From Casuarius casuarius (lineage: Eukaryota > Chordata > Aves > Casuariiformes > Casuariidae): a stretch of 64,000 bases of DNA. The notes beneath the pieces are model-generated. The model had not been told where the DNA came from, ran no database searches, and saw nothing but the letters and a program-made list of their open reading frames with translations. Shown piece by piece: positions 36,761 to 48,450 of this stretch. Numbering within the stretch: the first letter of the stretch is position 1; each line of letters begins with the position of its first letter. The stretch lies in the NCBI GenBank assembly GCA_003342895.1, contig PTFA01000278.1, forward strand, positions 649,420 to 713,419. Reading direction: 5' to 3'. The position numbers and the translations under genes are program-made.

Positions 36761-39700
36761 TGGCGAAGGAGCATCTATTCAGAAATGCATTTAACTGTCC
36801 TATGTTTCCATTTGTTTTTCAGCAGGATGTACTTCTGAATGTTCTCAAAAGCAGTGGAAAGGTGCATAAAAAGAACAGGCTATATTGTNAGTATGCAATT
36901 TTCATGGGTACTTACCTTTCTTAATATCAATTGTTTCCCCCCCTCCCCCCCCAAATGGGCAAGCAAACAATGGTCCTTAATGAAGGACTTCCATTTCTGT
37001 CCCCCAAACCCTCTCAAATACGAGGACCAAACAAGTAGGATTCTTAGAAATAAATTTACTTCCCGTTTATCTCTGCACAATTTTAAAAATCATTTTCTCA
37101 TATTTTCAAGAGCCATCATAACTGCTTAAGGATCCACCACTTCACTTCTGAGAGTCCAGTCTAGTCTGTTTTATATGCAGTTTCACAGACAGCTGAAAAA
37201 CTGTTTTAAGAGTAACTAAAGCTACTTTATGTTCAAGTACACTAAAGCAGGGAAAAATGTACAATAACATATATGTGCTGCTGATTATGTCATACTTTTG
37301 ATTTGCATGCATTAGATACAGAATTAGAAAATGAGATTCAAATAAAAGACAAAATTCAGACCAAAGGATAGTTCTTAGGGCTCATGTTAGTCTGCAAATA
37401 GAAAGTTAATATAGACATTATTTCAAAATATTAATCTATTTGTCATTAGTCATATAAGCTAAGATGCTAGGATATCAGGTGCCATGATACATTAAGTGCA
37501 AAGAAATGAATTTCTTGGATCTGCACCATCTGTGTAAAAGGCAGAACCTAAGAGCGAGAGGATCCTCCCCTCCTTTTCTATTAAAGGACCTGTTGGCCAA
37601 TCTGTCTCCTGGGACTTGGGGCTGACTCATATTTGTTCCGGATTGTACAAAGCTGCTCTAAACAGGAGACACTTTCTATATCCCAGTAGTGAAGAATCAC
37701 TGCAATTCATCTGTATTTCATCTTGTTTTCTACATTGGAGTGGTGGAAAAAGCTAGCAGCGAGATACAATGTGATATCAGAAGATTCCCAAAGGAGTTGA
37801 AAGAAGACATGAAAGAAGTTCAAAACCTGGATGAACACTGAAGCACAGGATCCCAAGCAGTCCTTACTCTAATCCATTTTACCCTGGTGACNGTGCATTG
37901 ATTTGAGTGGGGCTATATTGTTTTCCATGAATTTATAAGTACATGCAACAAAATGAGCAAATTTTTCTGATAGTCAAATNCATGTGTTTGTTTTCCAGCA
38001 CAAGTATAAAAAGAGAAACTGATCCAAATCCTGCTTTGCCTTTGGTTTAAATTTCAAAGCACAGTTATAGCTAAAGGAAAGAGCATATATTCCACATTTC
38101 AGACGTGTTTGGCCATTTTTCAGTCACATAGCCTCACTGTAGGATTAATCCTGGTATTAGTTTAGGAAGCTTGTTCCAACTCCCAAGCAGAATAAATAAT
38201 NCATATGGCCTTTAAACTGATTTCACACTTGAGTATTTCACTAAGTAGAACAAATTTCTGAATCTTACTGATGTTTGTGTTCAGGGATTGAAACTCGCAG
38301 GGTTGGCAGCACCATCAGGAATAGTTTGTTTCTAGCATTCAACACTTCAGAACAAACCCAGCCAGGTCACTGTGACCGATGCCACCAGTTCTTACTCCAA
38401 GGATCAGAAACAACCGCACTCAAATAACACCCATTAGCTCACGGACTGTTAGTTTTAAGTAGGGTACTCAGGGACTCAAGAGTAACAAGGCAATGATGGC
38501 AATCACTCAAGAGATTTTGTGAGACCAATGGGTGATGCAATTTATTCTGTAGAAATCCATATGCTTCTAGGGAAGCACACTGTGATCATTAATGGTGTGC
38601 CCTGCCAGGTCACCTGACAGAGCAGATACAAGTCAGATCACGTTCAGGTATGTTACTCCATTTTCAGTGGTCTGTCAAATTTAGTGCAAAATAGCATCGT
38701 TTAGCTAGCATGTACCCTGAGTGAGTCATCCTGTGTCTGAGATTGCATTACATGCACTTTTCTGCTCACCTGCTATTGCACTGCATGAGATTTTTGGGGT
38801 AGCGTCCTATATCTCATCTTTTGTTTATGGGCTCTGGTTCCAACCTGGAAAACAGCCTTACAAGAAGTGTCATCCCACTGCATGGGCAACACACCACACT
38901 CACCTTCCCCCTGTGCAGCAACAGCAGCTGTAGAGCTCCACAACTGGCAGCTGTTGCACAAGAAACACAGATGCATTGTCAAGACTCCTTGCCCAAGACA
39001 CACACATGCAAGAAGAAAGNAAACAAGGAGACTGTTATAGCAGATGAAAAACGACTATATTCTTAGAAATTCTCAAAGCTGATGAAGATGAATGGCTCTT
39101 GTATGCAGCAGAGATTGTGAACAGAGTAACGACTGGTGGCAGAGGGTCATGCTGTGAACACAGCAGGACTGCTAAGAACTTCAGGGTAGGAAAAATGCTC
39201 ATGCGTGAGCTCAGCACAAAACTGACTCAAAAGACGACCAACACAAGAGCATCCCAAACCTGATACCAAGAGTTGCTGCCAACATTTAGAGATGCTGCCC
39301 TGATCTTTTCTTTTGGAAAACAGTTCAAGTTTACAAAGTTGAACGAGCGATTCAGCAAAGGAATTCAAAAGGTAATACCTGTCCTGTGGTGGATCTTTAA
39401 GCCACAAGAGGTCACAGAGAGCTTTTCTGTCATGGGCTTCTTTATTTACATGTGCCCCATTGATGTAGCTCCTAAGTCTTAATCACTGTTGCCTCTGTCC
39501 TGGCCAGACACAGATTGCTGCCAGCACTCAAGGGTCTTTCTCAGCTATGTCACAGCCTTTTATTGGAGTCTACAAACACGTCGATACTATCTTCTTGACT
39601 AAACTGACAAAGGTGCATGACGAATGTCTTCCACAAATCTTGCTTCATCTCTGACATGGAAGCCATCACAGCCAATGCCAAATTTGAGTTCCTGGGCCGC

Positions 39701-42700
39701 CCTCTACCCTGGCTTCACCAAGAGTGGAGTCCATTGAACTGAAACCTTAACTGCCATCAAAAGTTTTTTATTTCCTGTCTGACCAGCTGCTACTTAGCCA
39801 TGAAGTGTGGGTTCACCACCGTGACAAGATAAGGAAGGGCCCAGTCCTGTTCTTTACCAGGATCGCACTGGCCTACCATGCCCTGTGCGATACTCGTATG
39901 CTCAGCAGAACAGATGGCAGAAGGCTGGGAAGTCCAAAGGAAACCTCATTTGCTATATATGGTTGCTGTGGCTTGTTCGCACACCCACAAAAGGCAGGAG
40001 GGCCAAATGGTAAGCCATGTCAGATGATTTCATGAATAGCCACTAATGACCACTTGTTGTAGTGTGAAATTGGGCATGTGTTGGATTAAAAGTAATCAAG
40101 CATCATTAGCTGCCTTTCTTACTGTTTTCTGCAGCTTGCTTTTTCTCTGAGTGCAGGATCCCAGCTGCAGGCAATCCAGATGCTTCTGTTTCATTTCAAG
40201 GACTCCAGAAACAATAATTGCAACCCATCCACTGAACAAAAGAAAAAATTTGATAAAAACAGTGTAAAACACAGACCTCCCTCACTCTTCAAATGCAATG
40301 AAAAGGTGGAGTTACTTAGAGATGCAAGCAAACAGGAGAACAGGAGGTTAAGAGTACCACAGCGGGCTGACCTAAGTACACAGCATCCTGCCAGCATCCA
40401 TGCTGTGCTCGTGGAGTTCGCCATTGCTCCACGAGGAGGGCTTGAGAAGCTGCAGGCTGTCCACAGTGCTTTGTTGGGAGATGTGGGCTGAAAGGCGGCT
40501 TCAAGACTGGATATGTTGAATGTGGAGACACACGAGATGTGGTGGGCAAGCACTTGTCACTGGCCCAACTCTGTTAGCTGCCAGGGTGTGTGGTTGTCTT
40601 AGACGGGATGATTGCTCACACGGGATATCACACATCCACTTTGCTAAGCCTTCTCTTATCATCATCCTATCAGTATCCATGTTTTCTCTAACACAATTTT
40701 GCTCTCGGGCACCAAACTGCTTGGGATCCAAACCCCACACAGTAAGTGGGGACAACTGAAGGGTTTGCTTCAAAAGCGCACTCATGCGCTGAACTAAACT
40801 AAACAAGCATATCAGTATCCAAAAAAGGTCTAGGTGCCAGNTGTGCAAAGTCTGAGTAGAGTGTGTCAGGGACACCCAACGGTAGAATTACAAAAAGTCA
40901 AACAGCAGCAGCACTTTTTGATCCAGTGCTAGATATTCTCAAGCTGGTTTTACCCTGTTGGGGATCCTCAGCCACCTGCTCCCACCTTCTNTGCTAACTT
41001 CTTCCATTAGCAAGGGGAATCAAACTCCAGCACTGTTAGTCAATCTGGTGCCTTTTTCAGGAAATACAACTACTATAAACGGAAATCTTGCCCTGAGAAT
41101 CCAAATGGCCTATGAATAAAAGCCACCAGGAGTGGAGGAGGACCAACAACAGCCCGTTCCAAGAGCAAGAAAGAAATTTGAGGCAATTTTAATCATATGG
41201 CTAGAGAATAAATAAGCATTTCCACACCTGACAAAAATACAGACCATTTGCAAAAAAAACTGTTGTCAAAACTCAAGCCATTCACTGAAAATATGGTCTG
41301 CCTGACTATTTAGACATCAGGTAAGAGTTTTGGGGGGTCTAAGGGATCTTTTATTTCTTCCTCAGACTTCATCTAGGTTCCCCCCACTCTCCTGTAAACC
41401 AAGAGAACAAAGTGTTCAGCAGATTTTTAGTAGGTAATTTTTCTTTTCTTTGCTTTCCCCCTCAGCATACACTGTAGAGAATCTTAAAGCTCTCTCTTTA
41501 TCTATACATTGTGTGATAAAGTAAAACAAAAAAAATAGACTGCTATGTCTTCTAGAAAGCAATGGGCTACAAACTGTTGATTAAATAAACAGTTTGGGTA
41601 CTTAGCTTTTCCACATTTGCTGGCAGTTTTAATGATAGATGTGCCCATTATCAATCTAGTTCCTGGAATATTCTCATACATTTTAAATGGAAAGCTTAAC
41701 AGAGGTAAAAAAAATCTTTGTATTATATTGTTATGTGAGATGAAGCAAGAGTGAGGAAAAATACTGGAAGCAAAATGGAATCCGATACATTTTTAAGTAG
41801 ATCAACAGTTTGCGTCTTCCTTATCTCCTTGGAAGTGCTCAGAAAAATCATAGTAGATGCCACCCTGACCAGTTTACACTTTGCTCTTAGAATAATAAAG
41901 AGTCAAGAGAATAAAAATTTAAGTTAGTGCAGAGCAGTAAAAGCTCATGCATGTATTTTGCACCACTACACTTTGGAAGCCTTTGTATTAATAATCAGCT
42001 ATTTTGATTATTTTAAGGCTATTTCATTTAGCTATTTTGTTCCCAACTTTTTTTTTTTTTGTAAACGTTAGCAGATAATAACACATTGACACAGTTGGAC
42101 ATTGCAGATCACCAGTTATCCATATACTTTCTAGCTGTTATGCCAGAAATCAGTCACAACACAGGGCCACAGATACAATAACAGCATATAACAATATAAG
42201 AGTGCCAGGCAGCAATGAACAGAATTAGCACCAGTAGCAAGCAGCACAGGCAGGCAGTAGAGCAAGCTAAGGTGCATTACCCCACACCAAACGCTTTCTT
42301 AATGTAGCTATAGCCCTGCTATTAGCAGAGTTATTTTCTTCAGAGATTGCTAGGAAATCTCTGCACACCTGAGAAAGTCACCCGAGATGGTTAAAGCAGA
42401 TTGAAATAGAAGCGGACACTCTCACTATCATAAAGAGAGCATTTCGTAGGTTTATACAAACCAGCGAAAAAAGAAATCTACCTTGGTTTTTGCACAGGCC
42501 AGTGAGGCCCTGTCCTCTTCAATTTCTTTGGCCCCTGNCTATTATCTATATTTCATCATCAGCAGCAGAAATTTGCTAGTAACTGGTATAACCACNAAAA
42601 AATAGTAACTGCTACTTGGTGCCTTCTCAGCAGACTGCTTACTCCAAGGCTTAAGAGTTCAGTGCTGTTGAAAGTAAAGCCACAATCAGAAAACTTCAAG

Positions 42701-43028
42701 CAAAATGCTTTAGCCATCACAAATCTATTTGCGGGNATAATACTTGCTGACTTCACCAGAGCATTCTCATTTCATAATGATGCTAGTTCCAGAAATACAC
42801 ATGCAGAGCTGAAAGACTGAGAGTAACCTCACTATGTTTGTCTCAATTTAAAGNTTGCAAACAAAGCTATGGTAGACTTCTACTTCAGCTTTACTTCCTC
42901 TGCTGGTTATAGGCTCTTACTGGGAAAAGTGAAAGGCCATGTCTATGTCACAGAAATGAAGCAGCATATCAATTTCATATAGGTAGTCACAGCTTGCATC
43001 TGCCAGCAGAGTCCTCCTGCATGCCAGC

Positions 43029-43262
43029 CNGCATCCCAGCAGCATCCTTCAGCTGCTTTTCAATCTCNTCAGTCCNATATATCACAGNAAAAAAGGGTTT
43101 TGCTGTAACTCTNTNANGANTCTTCCCCTCNCATGNAATAGCTTTCCTTCAAGTCCTTTTTGCACAACATCTGCAGGCTGTTTTTGTTCTTNAGNNGNNN
43201 CNNCTNAAGAACTTCACAACAACAAAANCNACCCCTTTTTACCAATTNTCTAGCCTTCTNCT
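43029..43262. other. Dense cluster of ambiguous bases
   Basis: More than twenty Ns fall in about 230 bases, including nearly consecutive Ns at 43192-43206. The readable bases are not a simple repeat. Possible causes are low read depth, collapsed paralogous sequence or masked heterozygosity. Any frame crossing the cluster cannot be trusted. Confidence 0.9.
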
Positions 43263-43876
43263 TCAATTTGTAAACCTTCTTTCAGTCAAGCTGACTACAG
43301 CTTTCTGTAGCCNCATTTACTCAGTTAATGGGGCTTCCTCAGTGCCTGAGACTTGGGCAAATTTATTTCTAGCTAGCAAGGAGAAAAAGGAGTGCTATTA
43401 CACACACGCCTGCGCTTTACCTCTCTGATGTTGCAGCAGCACCCAAAAAGATAGAAGAAAACAGCTGAGAGTGAAGCGATGGCAAAGCTGAGGCTGTATT
43501 TAAGGCAGAGCAGAACTGCGTGCAGCACAGGGGCCAGGTGACTGCGTCTGGGGTGAGTGAACGGGAAGTACCACCAGCAAGAGATGCTCCACCACTAGTG
43601 GTCCAAGGCCACAGCATACAATTACAGCATTTAGAAACCCCAAAACATTTTGCAGCATAGATTTCTGACAATTTTGTCATATAAATCCAGATTCAGTTTA
43701 ATCAATAGTCTGGAAGCCTGAATTTATAACGCTATTTCAGGATCAATAGGAGCGCTGGCTGCACAGGAATTGCAGGATATTGCTGTTTGTTACTGACACT
43801 ACTGTTTATTTCTGGAAGGATTTCTTTTTAGAAAAAGAGGAAGTGAAGACATCTGTATGATGATTATTTTGTCACC

Positions 43877-43925
43877 CAACAGTATCTAAGTGTCCAACAG
43901 GTACCTAAGTGTCCCAANGGTATCA
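43877..43925. repeat. Imperfect tandem duplication, about 18-base unit
   Basis: caacagtatctaagtgtc is followed directly by caacaggtacctaagtgtc and then by a partial third unit starting ccaanggtatc. The unit contains the shared ctaagtgtc block. It is a small local expansion with no visible function. Confidence 0.75.
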
Positions 43926-44949
43926 AACTAACTTCTCCAGGTATTAAGTGAAAGCAAAAGCATGTTCACCAATTTCCACTCCCAATCCCTGCAATGAACA
44001 CTAAGCAAGGACTTTCATCTTCAATGACATACTCTGCTGTACCTAACTCNCAGACCTTTTGCAATCTTCCGCAGTATTTGTTGTCAGAAGACATTGCTTG
44101 GAAACACATGAGTTTTCTAAATAATTCTTATTTGAAGAAAAAGAAAAACAGCAGCACAAGTCTCAGAATTCAAAATGACTTCTTTCTTGGTGGGGAAAAA
44201 CAAACTAGACAGCAACAAAATTATATTCTCATTATNATCTGTCAGCATGTGGGTATGCTATGAAGTGTATTAAAAGCATGAGAAGTATTTAAGTGCAACT
44301 CTGCTTAAGAGAAGACAAAAATGTATGTGTGTACATTTGGGGAACATATCTAGCCATTGAAGATTATCAGTAACTATTACTTTTGGAGCTTTCTTGGCAT
44401 ATAGTTCACAGAATGCAAACAAAAATTTTGTTAAAAAAATACAAAGGAGTGCCAAGGAAAAGCTTCAGAAAAAANGTTGTCACATCAGAGCTGGAGTAGT
44501 TGACTTATCTAAACATTGTAAAGTGTTTAATACAGGCTTAAAGTTACAAGCAAGAGACTGAGCACAAATTTAAGCTTAATGTTTCTGTGTTCCCCTTGAA
44601 TGAATGCGTGGATCCCTTTTAGCTAAGGAGCAGAGGCAAGAATTTCCATGGAATAAAATCTAAAATATTTGCTTCTTCTCCAAATAGGAATCAAACTGAA
44701 AATTTGAAATCTGGAATAGAAGGATTAAAAAAGAAGACTTGGAAGTCTTAAAGAGATCAGCATTTCAATTGAAACATTCTGAATTTCTGNAAAATCAGAA
44801 TGCTTCATTTTTTTATTGAAAAATATAAAACGATTTGTACTGAATCAATGTTAATGGTGAATTTCTTCACGAAGACACACTTCTTATTGAGAATTGCAGT
44901 TCCAAAGCCTTTGTTCTTTCTCTGTGGGCCAGGTACCCCAGATCACGTT

Positions 44950-45000
44950 CCTACTTCTGTAAAGGAACCAGGCTCACTGGACTAGATGACATACAGAGAA
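44950..45000 (+). mobile_element. Possible CR1/L2 3'-end scrap
   Basis: The plus strand reads ctggactagatgacatacag then agaactgcctctg. It resembles the segment just before the 3' end of CR1-like LINEs, where copies carry 'tggactagatgacctccagaggtccc'. There is no octamer tail and no coding remnant upstream, so the match may be chance. Confidence 0.3.
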
Positions 45001-45167
45001 CTGCCTCTGCTTTTATCAACAAGATGTATTCTTCTAAGTGGCACAGCCCATAAGAGAGCTATGGGTACAAAAAATTCAGACAGTTCCCACAAGGGAATGA
45101 ACAAAAAGAAAATCCTGTTGTGCAGAGTTCATCTGGGACAAAATATCAGGAACAAGTATTAAAAACT

Positions 45168-45188
45168 ACACACACACACACACACACA
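45168..45188. repeat. (AC)n microsatellite
   Basis: Ten AC units, uninterrupted. It lies 50 bases upstream of a (GT)11 tract, so the pair forms an inverted arrangement on one strand. Probably polymorphic in length. Confidence 0.97.
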
Positions 45189-45238
45189 ATGCATGACAAT
45201 GTATATGTAATCACATTGTATTCTACAGATGTATATCA

Positions 45239-45274
<36 letters not shown>
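45239..45274. repeat. (GT)11(AT)7 compound microsatellite
   Basis: Eleven GT units run straight into seven AT units with unbroken purine-pyrimidine alternation over 36 bases. The GT part can pair with the AC tract at 45168-45188 if the strand folds on itself. The AT part has cruciform and slippage potential. Confidence 0.97.
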
Positions 45275-48200
45275 TAATACTGAAAATGAAAAATTTTCTA
45301 ATGGCAAATCAATGTAGTAAGAACCATATGAACAGAATAACTTTTTGAGGGAACACTCCTAATGATTTGCACTATGTAAACATCTATTTAACTGTTTGCT
45401 CATGAAAATCCTATATATCAAAGAGATTCATACANAGAGCATGCACAAATCACATGCTTCCTTTAGAAAAAGGTCTTGAATGGAAGAGCTTTAGAATCAT
45501 TCAAAGTTTACTCATTTCTGATTTAAAGGCTATAGAGTACCTTGCACCTATGTTTGTAAAATACACACGTATTGCACATGTATTCAAAAAAATATACTAC
45601 TGTACATATTTGTAATTACTAAACACTATCATACTAGTTCACGTAGGAATCCCACTTCTACATATGGCTATCAGTCAGCAAATTTGCATCCCAGCCCAAG
45701 TGGAAACCCTACAGAGGTCTGCAAAGTCCNTGCTATAGCACCTTCAGTCTTACTAAGTTAGAAACGCAAGGGAAAAAAAATCACTGCACATCAACTATTA
45801 AAAGAAAGTAATTTCATGCATTCAAAGCATTTTTACAACACCTTTTCTAGTCTTTACATTCCTGAGCCATCACTGCCCTCATGAACCAAAGCAGGATCAG
45901 GAAAAGCACAATTCACCCTGGGCAAATCTGTGAAATGCTCTGCAACATCAAACAGCCCCAAGCTGTCGAGGTGTTTAACACACTTCCATCCGAGGAGCAG
46001 ATGGCTCCNGGGGTTTCAGACATGCATCTAAGGAATGTTTGGCCAACTGGGGAGGAGATCACCACAATGCAAAGGCAATGAAAGAAGGCAGCTCACAACC
46101 CTTCCCNGTCTCTGTCATCTGTGGATGTGGCCAGACAGCTTCTGAGAGCAAGACAGCAGCAGCAGGCAGAAGACAGGCAGAGACCATATGCGGTGCTAGC
46201 AGTGCAGCGTTGTTTATTCAGACCGTCGTCTCCAGGGGCCTCAGGAAATCATCAGACAAAAAGAAACACTGGAGTTGTGATACCTAGCTNGTTGAATTTG
46301 GTGGCTAATGTTCTTGCTCTCCAGATAAGCATTGAAGAGGTCAGACTCCGGCTGACCCGTGCAAAGGAAAAACAGCCAGGACTTTCACGAGCCAAGGAAA
46401 TCTTCCCTGAAGAATGGCCTACAGGTTTGTAATGCAAATTAACTGGAAACATGCCTTGCTGGCTCACAGAAAGCAGTATATGCTATGCAAATCCTGCTGA
46501 TCCTTTAATGAAAATGTAAAATAAGTCTTGGATGCTGTATAGAAAGATTTCTGGGCAGGCTGAAGGAACTACTTCCCACCACATGAAGTCAGACACTGCT
46601 TAGCCTGCAAACTGGAAAACTGTAGTGCAACACCAAAGGAAACTTCTCCTAACTTGGGAACCTCCTCACTTGAATCTAGANATTAGGGTAAATAAACTTA
46701 AACAGAAATTAGAGGAGAAGTATTGGTAAGCATTGGATTGGCAGCTAGCTATATATTTGCCAGGCACTGAGAAACTCACTGATAAGATCACAAGTGGCCA
46801 AACTGTACATTAAAAGTGAAACCCTGAGCCTGGCAAAGTTGCGACGTTTGACTTCGGAGAAGCCAGCATTACAGCCTCAGTATGGGATATCCTTGTATTA
46901 TGACTGCAGATGAAGATTTTCAAGTAGAGTTACAAACACTTCAGAATTTTGAGAACTGACTCTTGTGTAATATAAGGAAGCTGGAAAGTAGTGCTGGGCG
47001 TTCAAATTGCACCTACAATTGATATCGTGTGTGCTCCTTAATTAAACTTCCAGCAAATTCCCCGAAACATCACTGTATCTTCAATTTAAAGGCTAGTGAG
47101 TTGTTTATTATACGAGTACACACAGACTAACACATTTCCAACAGACTAGACNGCATGGAAGGGCCTAGGNAGGCTGAGGTTCTTNTCAGATGCAATTGCT
47201 CTGTTATTANNTAATGAGNTGGTGAATTTCAGTATCTTTCAATCATCTCTCAAATTTTTACTTTTATAGTCCATANCCCCAAACCAAAAATAAAAATTCT
47301 CTACTCATTCTTTAGACTTTCTTATCAGCTTCAGTCTCTTATTGCTTATGACACAAGGCAATATGACATAATACTCTCATGGAAACTAAGTATGAAAAAA
47401 TATGTTCATATTGTTATTGTCATCCTGAATAATGTTTTTAAACAAAGTGACAAAAGCGAATTCTAAAGTATTGAGTGCGGGGGGTGGGGGAGGTTGATTT
47501 TCCCCCTTCTGCTTTACTCACTAGTGAAACTCACTTAGCCAGTGCTATAACCCATTTTGTTTCCAAGATTTCATTTCAAACATGCAGACTGCTTGCAGGT
47601 GAAAGCAGAAGGTTTAAATAAGATTAATGATTCATACATCCAACAGGAGATGATCCTGGCTGTCTAAGGTCAGTCTTTAGTACGTTGCAGAGCTTTGTCT
47701 CTGCGTCTAGGCTCNCTGGCCAGCTTGTTTGAGCAGAACCAGCGGGGCAGCTCTGAAGAATGCACACAGCGTTGGACACGTCGCCGCAGCACACAAACAT
47801 GCCAGTTGTCTAAAAGGAAGCAAAGGGAGTCATGCAACAGGTGTCTCGGGATGGGTCATACTGGACAAAGGGAAGCAATTTGTTTTCATCCAGGTTGGAC
47901 AAGAAAGCAAAATCAGTCAGCTACCAGGCCCTTCTGCCCACCTCTCGTATCTGCCTCCCAGATCTCTGGCTCCAAGAGAAACAGCTCACTATTTTCTTAA
48001 AATATACCCTGTAAGTTTGCGCTGACCTCAGATCAGTCACTTGTTGCTTTGCTTTAAGCCCATTTCTGTTCTTTCATGCCACCCTTTTGCTGATGAAAAT
48101 GTCCAAGCAAAAGTGTCCCCGTGGGCAGGAGGCCCCTGGGGAGGGTGGCTGGTCATGCTGAACATGTGGCAGCAAGCCATATGGGGACTTACTCATCCCC

Positions 48201-48329
48201 TTCTTCAGCAAGACCATTAAACTGAGGTCCGGCTCTATAACATGGGGTAACTCTCAGAGTAATGCACATATGAATGATTAGGAGTGCTCTGCACACAATA
48301 TTTGCCCGGAGGAGTCTCTAATGACTGAC
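45275..48329. other. Non-coding stretch with GC-richer patches
   Basis: Between 45880 and 46440 and again at 47690-48000 the DNA becomes GC-richer with overlapping open frames of 60-103 codons in several frames at once, which argues against any one frame being selected. A purine-rich run (g6 t g5) lies near 47478-47490. N clusters lie at 47152-47277. No splice-bounded exon, promoter or RNA gene can be supported. Confidence 0.65.
47690..47960. other. CpG-bearing GC-richer patch, open in multiple frames
   Basis: About seven CpGs fall in the first 110 bases, including acgtcgccgc near 47777-47786. Plus-strand frames of 101, 98 and 60 codons overlap. A C-X2-C-X4-H pattern in one frame (CNRCLGMGH) superficially resembles a zinc knuckle, but the final spacing is wrong. 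The patch could be an unrecognised old repeat, a regulatory element or an exon remnant. Confidence 0.3.
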
Positions 48330-48450
48330 ACCTACTTTTTTAGAGAAGCTTTCATTAATTCTGCATAGTTAACATACAGTGCGTAGGCCTGCTCGAGAGA
48401 AATGTCGACCGTCATTAGCTCCCATCGATGCAGAAATGAGACAGAGCAAA
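48330..48450. promoter_or_regulatory. Candidate conserved element with CpG palindromes
   Basis: CTCGAG (48392-48397), GTCGAC (48404-48409) and ATCGAT (48424-48429) lie within 38 bases, with two more CpGs at 48382-48383 and 48410-48411. CpGs are scarce around it. Both strands also have modest open frames (71 and 78 codons) with no family match. CpG retention in AT-balanced DNA suggests constraint or an unmethylated state, and function is inferred. Confidence 0.28.

Larger units (their letters stand above)
36761..45167. other. Non-coding stretch, no gene recognised
   Basis: A C-run (C7-T-C8) lies at 36937-36952 and a T13 run at 42048-42060. GC-balanced DNA at 38750-40550 has several overlapping frames of 60-120 codons on both strands, none with a recognisable domain and all broken by stops in any single frame. 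If it derives from an old pseudogene or repeat I cannot name it. A dense N cluster occupies 43029-43262. A short imperfect tandem duplication lies at 43877-43925. A 87-codon minus-strand frame at 43417-43680 is alanine- and serine-rich and unassigned. Confidence 0.65.

Noticed and set aside
47830..47890. C-X2-C-X4-H pattern in a 101-codon frame, like a zinc knuckle
   Set aside because: The final cysteine is seven residues after the histidine, where a CCHC knuckle needs four. No gag-like or nucleic-acid-binding context surrounds it.
48392..48429. XhoI-SalI-ClaI order reminiscent of a plasmid polylinker
   Set aside because: The intervening bases do not match common multiple-cloning sites and both flanks are ordinary AT-balanced genomic sequence. 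Restriction-site order alone is weak evidence.
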